Source: Verrucomicrobiota bacterium (GTDB lineage: Bacteria > Verrucomicrobiota > Verrucomicrobiia > Opitutales > Opitutaceae). From it: DNA of 64,000 nucleotides. The position numbers and the translations under genes are program-made. A model generated the notes under the pieces. It saw only the letters and a program-made list of their open reading frames with translations. It ran no database searches and had not been told where the DNA came from. Of the stretch, positions 26,480 through 34,354 are shown one piece after another (position 1 is the first letter of the stretch; each line of letters begins with the position of its first letter). The stretch is taken from positions 1 to 64,000 of the forward strand of contig JAEWIY010000201.1 in assembly GCA_023386835.1 (NCBI GenBank), given 5' to 3'.

Positions 26480-28888
26480 ATGAATCGCTCCCGGTCGCAA
26501 CTCGCCGAACGGATGGTGCAAGAACATCCCGCGCGGCCGGAGCAGCCGCTGCGCCCGATGCTGGGGCCGCAGCAGCGCTTTCTCACGTTCGTCACAATCA
26601 TCCTCGTCGTGACGGTGCTGCACCTCGCCGCTGACGTGCTCATCCCGATCGCGCTCGCTGCGCTGCTGACGTTCCTGCTGACGCCGCTGGTTATTCGTCT
26701 GCAGCGCCTGCGGGTGCCGAAGGTGCCAGCGGTTATCCTGACCGTGCTGCTGGCGATCGGCGTGCTGGGTGGCGTCGGCTGGATCGTGACGACGCAGTTG
26801 ATCGACCTCGCGCAAAAGCTGCCGGACTACGAGCGCAACATCTACACCAAGGCCGAATCATTGCGCCGCTCCTCCGGCGAGCCGAACGCCTTCAGCCGCG
26901 TCTGGGAGATGATCGAAAACCTCCAGGCCAACATCGAGGAAGAGGAACGTGTGGCGCGCCAGATGGAGGCGCAAACCAACGGGCGGCCCAATGAACCGGA
27001 GCCCGTGCCCGTCGAAGTCCGGCCGGTGCGCGAATCCGCGTTTACCTCGGTGGGCCGCTTTGTGAGTCCGCTGCTCGGCCCGCTTGGCGTCGCCGGCATC
27101 ACCTTTGTGTTGCTCGTCGCCATGTTGCTGCAGCGGGAGGATCTCCGCGACCGCTTCATCAAGGTTGTGAGCGCCGGTCGGATCAATGTCGCCACGCAGG
27201 CGGTACACGACGCGGCCCGTCGCGTCTCGCGTTATCTGTTTCTTCAGCTGGTGGTGAACGCCACGTACGGCATTCCCGTCGGCCTTGGTTTGTACTTCAT
27301 CGGCATCCCCAATGCGCTGCTCTGGGGCCTGCTTGCGACGGTGCTGCGTTTCATCCCGTTCCTCGGGCCATGGATCGCCGCGATGTTTCCGGTGGCACTC
27401 GCCGCCGCGGTGGCGCCGGGCTGGGAGCAGTTGCTCTACACGATCCTGCTCTTCGTCGTGATGGAATTGGTCAGCAACAACATTATCGAAGTGTGGTTGT
27501 ACGGCGCGGGCACGGGCATCTCCAACCTCGCGTTGCTGGTCGCGGCCGTCTTCTGGACGTGGGTTTGGGGACCGATCGGGTTGTTCCTCTCCACGCCCAT
27601 GACCGTCTGCATCCTGGTCATCGGTAAATACGTCCCTGGCCTGCGCTTCCTGAGCATGCTCCTCGGCAGCGAGCCGGTCCTCGAACCGCCCGCGCAGTTC
27701 TATCAGCGCATGCTGGCGATGGACGCTGAAGCCATGCTGGAGCGCGCGGTTGCCTTTGCGAAGAAGGGTTCGATGGCCGAGTTTTATGACGGCGTGTACA
27801 TTCCGGCGCTGATCCTGGCCGAGGAAGATCGCCACCGCGGCACGCTCGCGGAGGTTCGCCAGCGTTTCATCTTCGAAACGGGCAAGGAACTGATCGACGA
27901 CCTGGACCGCGCGGTCGTTGAAGAGAACAACGGCGAACCCGAAGCGGATGACGTCGGCATTCCTCCAGACGCGCCACGCGTTTACATCGTTGCCGCGCGC
28001 GATGACGCGGACGAATTGGTGGCGTACATGCTGCAACACCTGCTGCGCGATCGCGGCATGCATGTTGAGGTCGCGCCGGTGACCATGGCGGTCTCCGAAT
28101 CCGCCGACCGGATCTGCTCCGAAGGCTTCGATTATGTCGTGATCTCCGCCCTTCCGCCTGCCGCGGTTAACTCCGCGCGGCAGATGGCACGCATCATCCG
28201 TGAACGCTGCCCAGGGGTGCGGTTGCTGGTCGGCATCTGGAGCGAAGCCGCGCAGGTGAGCGACCTGCGCTTGCGGTTGCGGCAGGTGAAACCCGACGCG
28301 GTCGCATCCCGCGTCGGCGAAGCCGTGAACCTGTTGCAACGCCTGGTGAAGCCGGACGAGCGCAACGGCGAGCGGTCCACCGAGCACGCAGTGGCCGAGG
28401 CTGATCAGCCAACGACCGACGTGGTTGAGGAACTCGGGTTGCGCGATGTCGAGGCGGACGTGCGATTCGACATCCTTTCGCGCGACCTCGCGCAGGCTTT
28501 CGACGTCCCAGTGTCCCTCGTGACGATCGTGGACTTCGATCGCAAGTATTGGGAAACTCACCACGGCCTGCCGCCGGACCTCATGAACCATCCCGCCGAC
28601 GGTGAGGAGGAGGCCACGGTGCCAACCCCAACGCTCAGCGGAGAAGATTTTAAGGTGGTGGAGGACGTGACCAAGGAGGACGCCGGCGCGAACCCACCGT
28701 TCCTGGCTGAACGCGGCGTGCGCTTTTACGCCTGCGTCGCGCTGCGCCGCCCGAGCGGGCAGGCGGTTGGCACATTGTGTGTCATCGACACCAAACCCCG
28801 GAAGATCACGTCAGCCGAGTCGGCCCTGCTTCGCCAGCGCGCGATCGAATTTATGGCGGCAGTGGAAAGTCAGCCAGCCGCCACCTGA
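26480..28888 (+). CDS. AI-2E family transporter with C-terminal B12-fold-like and GAF domains
   Basis: This 802-residue protein is about twice the length of a normal AI-2E transporter. Residues 35-390 form the AI-2E membrane domain, with paired N-terminal helices, a large soluble insert (about 115-190), and the conserved GLLATVLRFIPFLGPWIAA and ATVFW-type segments near the end. Residues 400-490 are helical and charged. Residues 498-622 look like a Rossmann-type B12-binding or receiver-like fold (RVYIVAARDDADELVAYML, FDYVVISALPP). Residues 655-797 resemble a GAF domain (ILSRDLAQAFDVPVSLVTIV, GTLCVIDTKPRKIT). The cytosolic tail is likely a sensor that controls transport. The His ligand of true B12 proteins was not found, so cobalamin binding is not claimed. 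Confidence 0.8.
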   Translation: MNRSRSQLAERMVQEHPARPEQPLRPMLGPQQRFLTFVTIILVVTVLHLAADVLIPIALAALLTFLLTPLVIRLQRLRVPKVPAVILTVLLAIGVLGGVGWIVTTQLIDLAQKLPDYERNIYTKAESLRRSSGEPNAFSRVWEMIENLQANIEEEERVARQMEAQTNGRPNEPEPVPVEVRPVRESAFTSVGRFVSPLLGPLGVAGITFVLLVAMLLQREDLRDRFIKVVSAGRINVATQAVHDAARRVSRYLFLQLVVNATYGIPVGLGLYFIGIPNALLWGLLATVLRFIPFLGPWIAAMFPVALAAAVAPGWEQLLYTILLFVVMELVSNNIIEVWLYGAGTGISNLALLVAAVFWTWVWGPIGLFLSTPMTVCILVIGKYVPGLRFLSMLLGSEPVLEPPAQFYQRMLAMDAEAMLERAVAFAKKGSMAEFYDGVYIPALILAEEDRHRGTLAEVRQRFIFETGKELIDDLDRAVVEENNGEPEADDVGIPPDAPRVYIVAARDDADELVAYMLQHLLRDRGMHVEVAPVTMAVSESADRICSEGFDYVVISALPPAAVNSARQMARIIRERCPGVRLLVGIWSEAAQVSDLRLRLRQVKPDAVASRVGEAVNLLQRLVKPDERNGERSTEHAVAEADQPTTDVVEELGLRDVEADVRFDILSRDLAQAFDVPVSLVTIVDFDRKYWETHHGLPPDLMNHPADGEEEATVPTPTLSGEDFKVVEDVTKEDAGANPPFLAERGVRFYACVALRRPSGQAVGTLCVIDTKPRKITSAESALLRQRAIEFMAAVESQPAAT

Positions 28889-29012
28889 GCGGCGCGGTTT
28901 CCGTCGAATTCTGCGGCTCGGTGAACCACTGGCGGCCTCGCCGGTCCGAGCCCAGCCGACGTTCGGTCGGCGGGTCCAGGCTTCATCAGACAACCTTCCC
29001 ACTGCGGACCCG

Positions 29013-30908
29013 ATGAAAACTTCCCTTGCTCTCGAGACGCTCACCCAGCTGGCCCGCGAAATTCGCGCCAGCTGCCTGCAGCAATCCACCGACGCCGGTT
29101 CCGGTCACCCGACCTCGTCCCTTTCCGCCGCGGATCTGATGACGGTCCTGTTTTTTGGCGGCTTTTTTCATTACGATCCCGATCAGCCGGATCATCCCAA
29201 CAACGACCGGCTGATCTTTTCGAAGGGACACGCCTCGCCACTGTTCTACGCGCTCTGGGCCGCCGCCGGCACGATCTCCGACGAGGAACTGACGACCTAC
29301 CGACAGTTCGGCAGCCGGCTCGAGGGGCATCCGACGCCGCGCTTTCCGAACGCCGAAGCCGCCACGGGCTCGCTGGGTCAGGGCCTCGCCATCGGGCTTG
29401 GACTGGCGTTGAACGCGCAGCGTCTCGATCAACTGCCGTACCGGACGTATGTGCTGCTCGGTGACAGCGAAATGTCCGAAGGATCGCAGTGGGAGGCGCT
29501 GCAACTCGCGGCGCACTACCGTCTGCATCAACTCACCGCGATCGTGGACGTCAATCGACTCGGCCAATCGCGCGCCACCATGCTGGGTCACGACCTCGAT
29601 ACCTACGCGAAGCGCGCGGAGGCGTTCGGCTGGCAACCGCTGATCGTCGACGGCCACGACCTCGAACAGATCGCTGACGCCTACCGGCAGGCAACCACCG
29701 GCACCGAGCGGCCAACCATGATCCTGGCGCGCACGATCAAGGGGAAGGGGGTCTCGTTTCTCGAAGACGCGGATAACTGGCACGGCAAACCCGTGAAAGC
29801 GCAACAGCTGCAGCAGGCCTTGGACGAACTCGCGCCACAACCGGAGCAACGCACGATCCAACCGCTGCCGAAGCCGGAAAATCGTCGCCCCGTCTCCGCT
29901 TCTGCCCGAGCCGCCCAACCGGCCAAATACAAGGCCGGTGACAAAGTCGCCACGCGCTCCGCTTACGGAGATGCCCTCCGTCGCCTCGCGCCAGCTCACC
30001 CGGCGCTCGTCGCCCTCGATGCCGAAGTCAGCAACTCGACGATGTCAGAGGAACTCTGCGATGCGGCACCGGAGCGCTTTTTCGAAATGTACATCGCGGA
30101 GCAGGCGATGGTCGGCACGGCTCAAGGCTTGGCCGCCCGCGGCAAGATCCCGTTTGTCTCCACGTTTGCGGCCTTCCTCTCGCGCGCTTTCGACCAGATT
30201 CGGATGAGTCAGTACTCCAACGCGAACATCAAGTTCGTCGGATCCCACGCGGGGGTGTCGATCGGTGAGGACGGCCCGTCCCAGATGGGGCTCGAGGACG
30301 TTGCCATGTTCCGCACCCTGCCCTCCGCGGTGGTGCTGCACCCGGCCGACGCTGTCGCGACTGAACAACTCGTCGAGGCGGCGCTGAAACATGATGGCAT
30401 CGTGTACCTGCGGACGCTGCGCCAAAAGGTGCCGGTCCTCTACGCCGCGAAGGACACGTTCACCGTCGGCGGCTCGAAGGTCCTGCGCCAATCAGCCGAG
30501 GACGTGGCCACGGTCGTCGCCGCCGGCACGACCGTCCATGAGGCCCTGGCGGCTTATGAGCAACTGCTGGAGCGCGGCCAGCGTATTCGCGTGGTGGATG
30601 CGTACTCCATCCAGCCGATCGATCAGGAAACGTTGCAAAAGGCCGCCGCGGCCACAGGCCGGGTCGTCACGGTGGAAGATCATGCCGCCGCGGGCGGTTT
30701 GGGTGAAGCCGTGCTCTCCGCCCTCGCCTCGCGTCCGGTTCCCACAGAGGTGCTGGCCGTCCGACGCCGGCCCATGAGTGGCACGGGCGAGGAGTTGCGG
30801 GACTACGAAGGGATTTCGGCCGATGGAATCATGGCGGCCGTCGAGCGACTGGTGTCCCGCATTTCCTCCTCCACGCGCGCCCATCCAACGTCCGCAGCGC
30901 GCGGTTAG
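29013..30908 (+). CDS. tkt: Transketolase
   Basis: This is a full-length transketolase of 631 residues from the ATG at 29013; the frame upstream (to 28767) overlaps the AI-2E gene and was rejected. It has the N-terminal GSGHPTSSLSAADLM, the thiamine-diphosphate motif GDSEMSEGSQWEAL with the following N-R-L, a linker at about 285-315, the pyrimidine-binding domain (AEQAMVGTAQGLAARG, SHAGVSIGEDGPSQMGLED) and the C-terminal domain (VEDHAAAGGLGEAVL). It moves two-carbon units between sugar phosphates in the pentose phosphate pathway. Its stop codon overlaps the convergent trpF stop by 4 bases. The length is close to eukaryote-type and archaeal-like short transketolases, slightly under E. coli TktA. 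Confidence 0.92.
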   Translation: MKTSLALETLTQLAREIRASCLQQSTDAGSGHPTSSLSAADLMTVLFFGGFFHYDPDQPDHPNNDRLIFSKGHASPLFYALWAAAGTISDEELTTYRQFGSRLEGHPTPRFPNAEAATGSLGQGLAIGLGLALNAQRLDQLPYRTYVLLGDSEMSEGSQWEALQLAAHYRLHQLTAIVDVNRLGQSRATMLGHDLDTYAKRAEAFGWQPLIVDGHDLEQIADAYRQATTGTERPTMILARTIKGKGVSFLEDADNWHGKPVKAQQLQQALDELAPQPEQRTIQPLPKPENRRPVSASARAAQPAKYKAGDKVATRSAYGDALRRLAPAHPALVALDAEVSNSTMSEELCDAAPERFFEMYIAEQAMVGTAQGLAARGKIPFVSTFAAFLSRAFDQIRMSQYSNANIKFVGSHAGVSIGEDGPSQMGLEDVAMFRTLPSAVVLHPADAVATEQLVEAALKHDGIVYLRTLRQKVPVLYAAKDTFTVGGSKVLRQSAEDVATVVAAGTTVHEALAAYEQLLERGQRIRVVDAYSIQPIDQETLQKAAAATGRVVTVEDHAAAGGLGEAVLSALASRPVPTEVLAVRRRPMSGTGEELRDYEGISADGIMAAVERLVSRISSSTRAHPTSAARG

Positions 30909-31576
30909 GTTTTCGGCGGCGGCGCCGTGCGGGCACGGTGGAGCGCCACCACGAAGGACTTCATCTTCGCGTGGTCCTTCAGACCCGGTGAAGCTTCAAC
31001 GCCGCTATTCACGTCAACGGCGCGGGCGCGCGACTCGGTCAGGGCGTCCGCGATATTGTCCGGATTCAACCCACCCGCCAGGACCCAGGTGTGGTCAGGA
31101 TAGGCGCGCTGCAACTCGGCAAACCGAGGCCAGTCGCCGACTCGGCCTGAGCCGCCGAATCCATCCGGCCGATACGTGTCGATGAGGAACGTCCCCGCCA
31201 AGGGCAGCCATTCCGGTCGGAAGGGTTCACCCGGCGCCAGCCGCGGCGCGAGCCAGAGCCGCGACGGCATCACGCGCTCGGACCAGCGAGTGAGGGTCTC
31301 CAGCGGCGTATCGCTCCGAAAATGCAGCTGAAAACGGTCGAAATCCTCCTGCTGCGCTGCCTCCAGCTGTTCATCACTCGGCTCGACCATCACCGCGACC
31401 CGCTTTCGCCCGGTGGGCAGCCGCAGGTGCATCGAACGGTACGCGAGCAACGACAGATAGCGCGGCGACGACGGATGCAGGATAAAACCGAGATAATCCG
31501 CGCCGACGCGATCGGCCAGCTCCGCGTCCACCAGACTCGTGAGCCCACAAACCTTGAGCCGGACACCGTCAATCAT
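30905..31576 (-). CDS. trpF: Phosphoribosylanthranilate isomerase
   Basis: This 223-residue TIM-barrel enzyme performs the third step of tryptophan synthesis, the Amadori rearrangement of phosphoribosylanthranilate. It starts with the family signature RLKVCGLTS (catalytic Cys), then GADYLGFILHPSSPRY, the F-Q-L-H strand (RFQLHFRSD), the catalytic-Asp strand FLIDTY, VLAGGLNPDNI and the closing AVDVNSGVEASPGLKD phosphate-binding strand. No other trp gene lies near it, so it is not in a trp operon here. It is convergent with tkt, and 49 bases separate it from the DegT gene upstream on the same strand. Confidence 0.93.
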   Translation of the reverse strand: MIDGVRLKVCGLTSLVDAELADRVGADYLGFILHPSSPRYLSLLAYRSMHLRLPTGRKRVAVMVEPSDEQLEAAQQEDFDRFQLHFRSDTPLETLTRWSERVMPSRLWLAPRLAPGEPFRPEWLPLAGTFLIDTYRPDGFGGSGRVGDWPRFAELQRAYPDHTWVLAGGLNPDNIADALTESRARAVDVNSGVEASPGLKDHAKMKSFVVALHRARTAPPPKT

Positions 31577-31625
31577 GACATCACTTCGAATCGTGGCTCG
31601 CGCTCCATCCGCTGATCGTGCCGCG

Positions 31626-32726
31626 TCATCCGGAGAACGCGTTGAGGCTCGTCACCACGTGGCTGATCTCCTCCTCGGTCAGTTCGGGGAAGATCGGCAG
31701 ACTCAGGCAGGTGCGCGCCGCCTGTTCCGCCACCGGCAACGAGCCACCGGACTGGCCGAGTGCTTCGTAACAGGGCTGCAGGTGCAAGGGCGCCGGATAG
31801 ATCAGATCGGTTCCGACTCCACACTTGGTCAGGTGCTCACGCAGCGCGTCGCGCCGTGGATGCAGCAGGGTGAACTGGTGATAAACCGAGTCTCCCCACG
31901 CCGGAGGCGCCGGCAGCTGAACATCCTCGCGCCGGATCTCAGCCCGATAACGCGCCGCGATCGCCCGGCGGCGCTCAGTCCATTTCGACAGGTGCCGCAA
32001 TTTCACCCGCAACGCGCCGGCCTGCAGGCCCTCGAGCCGGTAGTTGTAGCCGATCGCATCGTGCCGGTAGCGGACCTTCGAACCATGCACCCGGAGGAGC
32101 CGAACCGTATCGAGCACCTCGCTCCGCCGGGAGATCACCGCGCCGCCTTCGCCGACTCCGCCGAGGTTTTTGGTGGGATAGAAGCTGAACGTGCCAGCGT
32201 CACCCAGCAGGCCCACGGGCTTGCCGTGATAGGTCGCCAGGTGCGACTGCGCACAGTCTTCAATCACCGCGAGACCGTGTTTCGCTGCGAGCTGCAGGAT
32301 CGGGTCCATGTCGGCGGACGTGCCAAACAGATGCACCACTACGATCGCCTTCGTTTGCGGCGTGAGCGCGGCCTCGATCGTCGCAGCGGTCACCGTGAAC
32401 GTGTGCGGATCGATATCGCAGAACACCGGCCGGGCGCCCACGTAGCTCGCGGTCCACGCACTCGCGATGAAGGTGAACGCCGGCACGATGACGTCGTCAC
32501 CGGGCCCCAACCCAAGCGCCCGGGCGACCAGGTGCAGCGCCGAGGTGCCATTGTTCACGCCGACCGCATCCCTTGCACCGGAGGCGGCCGCGAACTCGCG
32601 TTCTAACGCCTCCACATCGGCGCCAAGACAAAACCGGGAGCCATCATACGTAGAGGCAAACGACTCCAGGATTTCCGCCCGCAGTTCGCGGTGCGCGCGA
32701 CTCAGATCGAGGAAAGGAACCTTCAT
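31626..32726 (-). CDS. DegT/DnrJ/EryC1/StrS family sugar aminotransferase
   Basis: This 366-residue PLP enzyme has the family layout: NNGTSALHLVARALG, DVIVPAFTFIASA, IEDCAQSHLATYHGK and the PLP lysine K186 in SFYPTKNLGGVGEGG. It likely transfers an amino group to a keto-sugar nucleotide for a surface glycan. It follows the cobA-hemD gene by 15 bases and precedes trpF on the same strand, so the three are probably co-transcribed although their functions differ. Substrate not determinable. Confidence 0.9.
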   Translation of the reverse strand: MKVPFLDLSRAHRELRAEILESFASTYDGSRFCLGADVEALEREFAAASGARDAVGVNNGTSALHLVARALGLGPGDDVIVPAFTFIASAWTASYVGARPVFCDIDPHTFTVTAATIEAALTPQTKAIVVVHLFGTSADMDPILQLAAKHGLAVIEDCAQSHLATYHGKPVGLLGDAGTFSFYPTKNLGGVGEGGAVISRRSEVLDTVRLLRVHGSKVRYRHDAIGYNYRLEGLQAGALRVKLRHLSKWTERRRAIAARYRAEIRREDVQLPAPPAWGDSVYHQFTLLHPRRDALREHLTKCGVGTDLIYPAPLHLQPCYEALGQSGGSLPVAEQAARTCLSLPIFPELTEEEISHVVTSLNAFSG

Positions 32727-32741
32727 GACGGGAAAGCCGGA

Positions 32742-34268
32742 TCAGCTGAGTTTACGCACCAACGCGGCGATCAATTCATCGATGCCCGGTTTGCTGGCTT
32801 CAAAGTCCACCGGCACCCCGAGGCTTTTCATGCTCGCGCTCGTCTGCGGACCGATGCTGCCGGCCAGCGGCCGGTGTGCGCTCGGAGCGAGTTTCAGTTG
32901 CGCCGCCTGTGCGGCAAACGCCTCCACCGCGGACGAGCTCGCGAACAACACCGCGTCCGCACCCCGCTCGCGAAAGTCCGCGACGGTCGCATCATCCGTC
33001 AGGTCGGGCTTCTCCGTCCGGTACAACGGCAGCCGGTCCACAATCGCCCGCGCCTCCTCCAGCTTCTGCACCAGGGTGTCGCGGTTCAGGTTGCCGGTGA
33101 CGACGATCACGCGCGCGTTGTCCAGACTGTCGGTCGCGATCAGCGCGTCCGCCAGCGCCTCCGCTGTCGCCACGTCCGGCATGCACTCCACCTTGAGATG
33201 CTGCGCGCGGATGGCGCGGGCCGTCGCCTCGCCGACGCACGCGATACGGAGAAGTCCCAGCGACCGGAGGTCGTCGTAGATCCGCCGGAACTCCTCAAAA
33301 AAGACCCGCGCGCCCTGGGGACTGGTGAACACGATCCAGTCGTATCCACCCAGTTCCGACAAGACATCGAACAACGACTGCTTGTCGACCTCGGGCACGA
33401 CCCGGATCAAGGGCAGCTCGATCACCTCCGCGCCGAGCTGCTCCAGCTTCTCGCGCAACTCACTGTTGCCCTCACGATGACGGGTGATCGCGACGCGCCG
33501 TCCGAACAACGGCAGCTGCTCGAACCAGTCGACCGTTTCCTGATGCCGAACCACTTCGCCGACGAAAATGATGGCGGGCGCCTTCAGGCCGGCTTGCGCG
33601 ACGCGTTGCGCCAAATCGCTGACCGTGCCGGTGACGCTCCGCTGACGGCCGAGCGAGGCCCATTGGACGACTGCAGCCGGGGTCTCGGGCGAAAGTCCGC
33701 CCGCCTGCAGTTCGCTCATGATTTCGGGCAGGTGCCCCATGCCCATGTAGATTGCCAGGGTCGTGTTCTTGAGCGTACCGAGCTGGCGCCAATCGACCTG
33801 TAGTTCATGCTTGGACGGATCCTCGTGCCCGGTCACCAGCACGAGGGACGAGCTGGTGTTCCGTTGCGTCAGCGGAATGCCCGCGTACGCGCCCGCGGCC
33901 AGCGCAGCCGTCACACCCGGAACCACCTCAAAGGGGATGCCATCGCGCGCCAGGGTCCTCGCCTCCTCGCCTCCTCGACCGAAGACGAAGGGGTCGCCCC
34001 CCTTCAACCGAACGACCTTCTTGCCGGCTCGTGCGCGATCGACCAGCAGGGACTCAATCTCCTCCTGCGGCATCGCATGGAAACCGGCCTTTTTGCCGAC
34101 GTAGATGATCTCACAACCGGCGCGGCACCATTGAACGAGGTCCGGATGAACCAGATAATCGTAAACCAACACGTCGGCGGAGCGGATCAGCTCACGCGCA
34201 CGAAAGGTCACGAGCCCGGGATCCCCGGGTCCTGCGCCGACCAGAAAAACAGTGCCACAACCGGCCAT
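32742..34268 (-). CDS. cobA-hemD: Uroporphyrinogen-III C-methyltransferase / uroporphyrinogen-III synthase fusion
   Basis: This 508-residue bifunctional protein starts at the ATG at 34268 (MAGCGTVFLVGAGPGDPG), the glycine-rich loop that opens SUMT enzymes. Residues 1-245 are the methyltransferase, with GGDPFVFGRGGEE, VTAALAAGAYAGIPLT and GHEDPSKHE. Residues 255-505 are the uroporphyrinogen-III synthase (GRRVAITRHREGNSELREKL, IVFTSPQGARVFFEEF, DAVLFASSSAVEAF). HemD closes the tetrapyrrole ring, and CobA/SUMT then methylates it toward sirohaem or cobalamin. Fused CobA-HemD is known in clostridia and some other phyla. A longer frame to 34346 adds a non-homologous Arg-rich leader and was not used. 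Confidence 0.92.
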   Translation of the reverse strand: MAGCGTVFLVGAGPGDPGLVTFRARELIRSADVLVYDYLVHPDLVQWCRAGCEIIYVGKKAGFHAMPQEEIESLLVDRARAGKKVVRLKGGDPFVFGRGGEEARTLARDGIPFEVVPGVTAALAAGAYAGIPLTQRNTSSSLVLVTGHEDPSKHELQVDWRQLGTLKNTTLAIYMGMGHLPEIMSELQAGGLSPETPAAVVQWASLGRQRSVTGTVSDLAQRVAQAGLKAPAIIFVGEVVRHQETVDWFEQLPLFGRRVAITRHREGNSELREKLEQLGAEVIELPLIRVVPEVDKQSLFDVLSELGGYDWIVFTSPQGARVFFEEFRRIYDDLRSLGLLRIACVGEATARAIRAQHLKVECMPDVATAEALADALIATDSLDNARVIVVTGNLNRDTLVQKLEEARAIVDRLPLYRTEKPDLTDDATVADFRERGADAVLFASSSAVEAFAAQAAQLKLAPSAHRPLAGSIGPQTSASMKSLGVPVDFEASKPGIDELIAALVRKLS

Positions 34269-34354
34269 AAGACCGACACGCGTCGCACAAACGGAGCCAG
34301 AACGCCAAGCGAATCTTCGGCCAGGCACCTCTGCCCCATCGACCAACGGCCGGC

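Noticed and set aside
26655..27600. AI-2 quorum-sensing export as the function of the AI-2E protein
   Set aside because: The family name is historical; members also act as Na+/H+ antiporters or metabolite exporters, and nothing here points to AI-2.
26858..28591. 577-residue minus-strand open frame antisense to the AI-2E gene
   Set aside because: Composition is His/Asp/Gln/Arg-rich and the plus strand encodes a recognisable membrane transporter.
28889..29012. TPP riboswitch upstream of transketolase
   Set aside because: No CTGAGA-type or other conserved THI-box elements were found in the leader.
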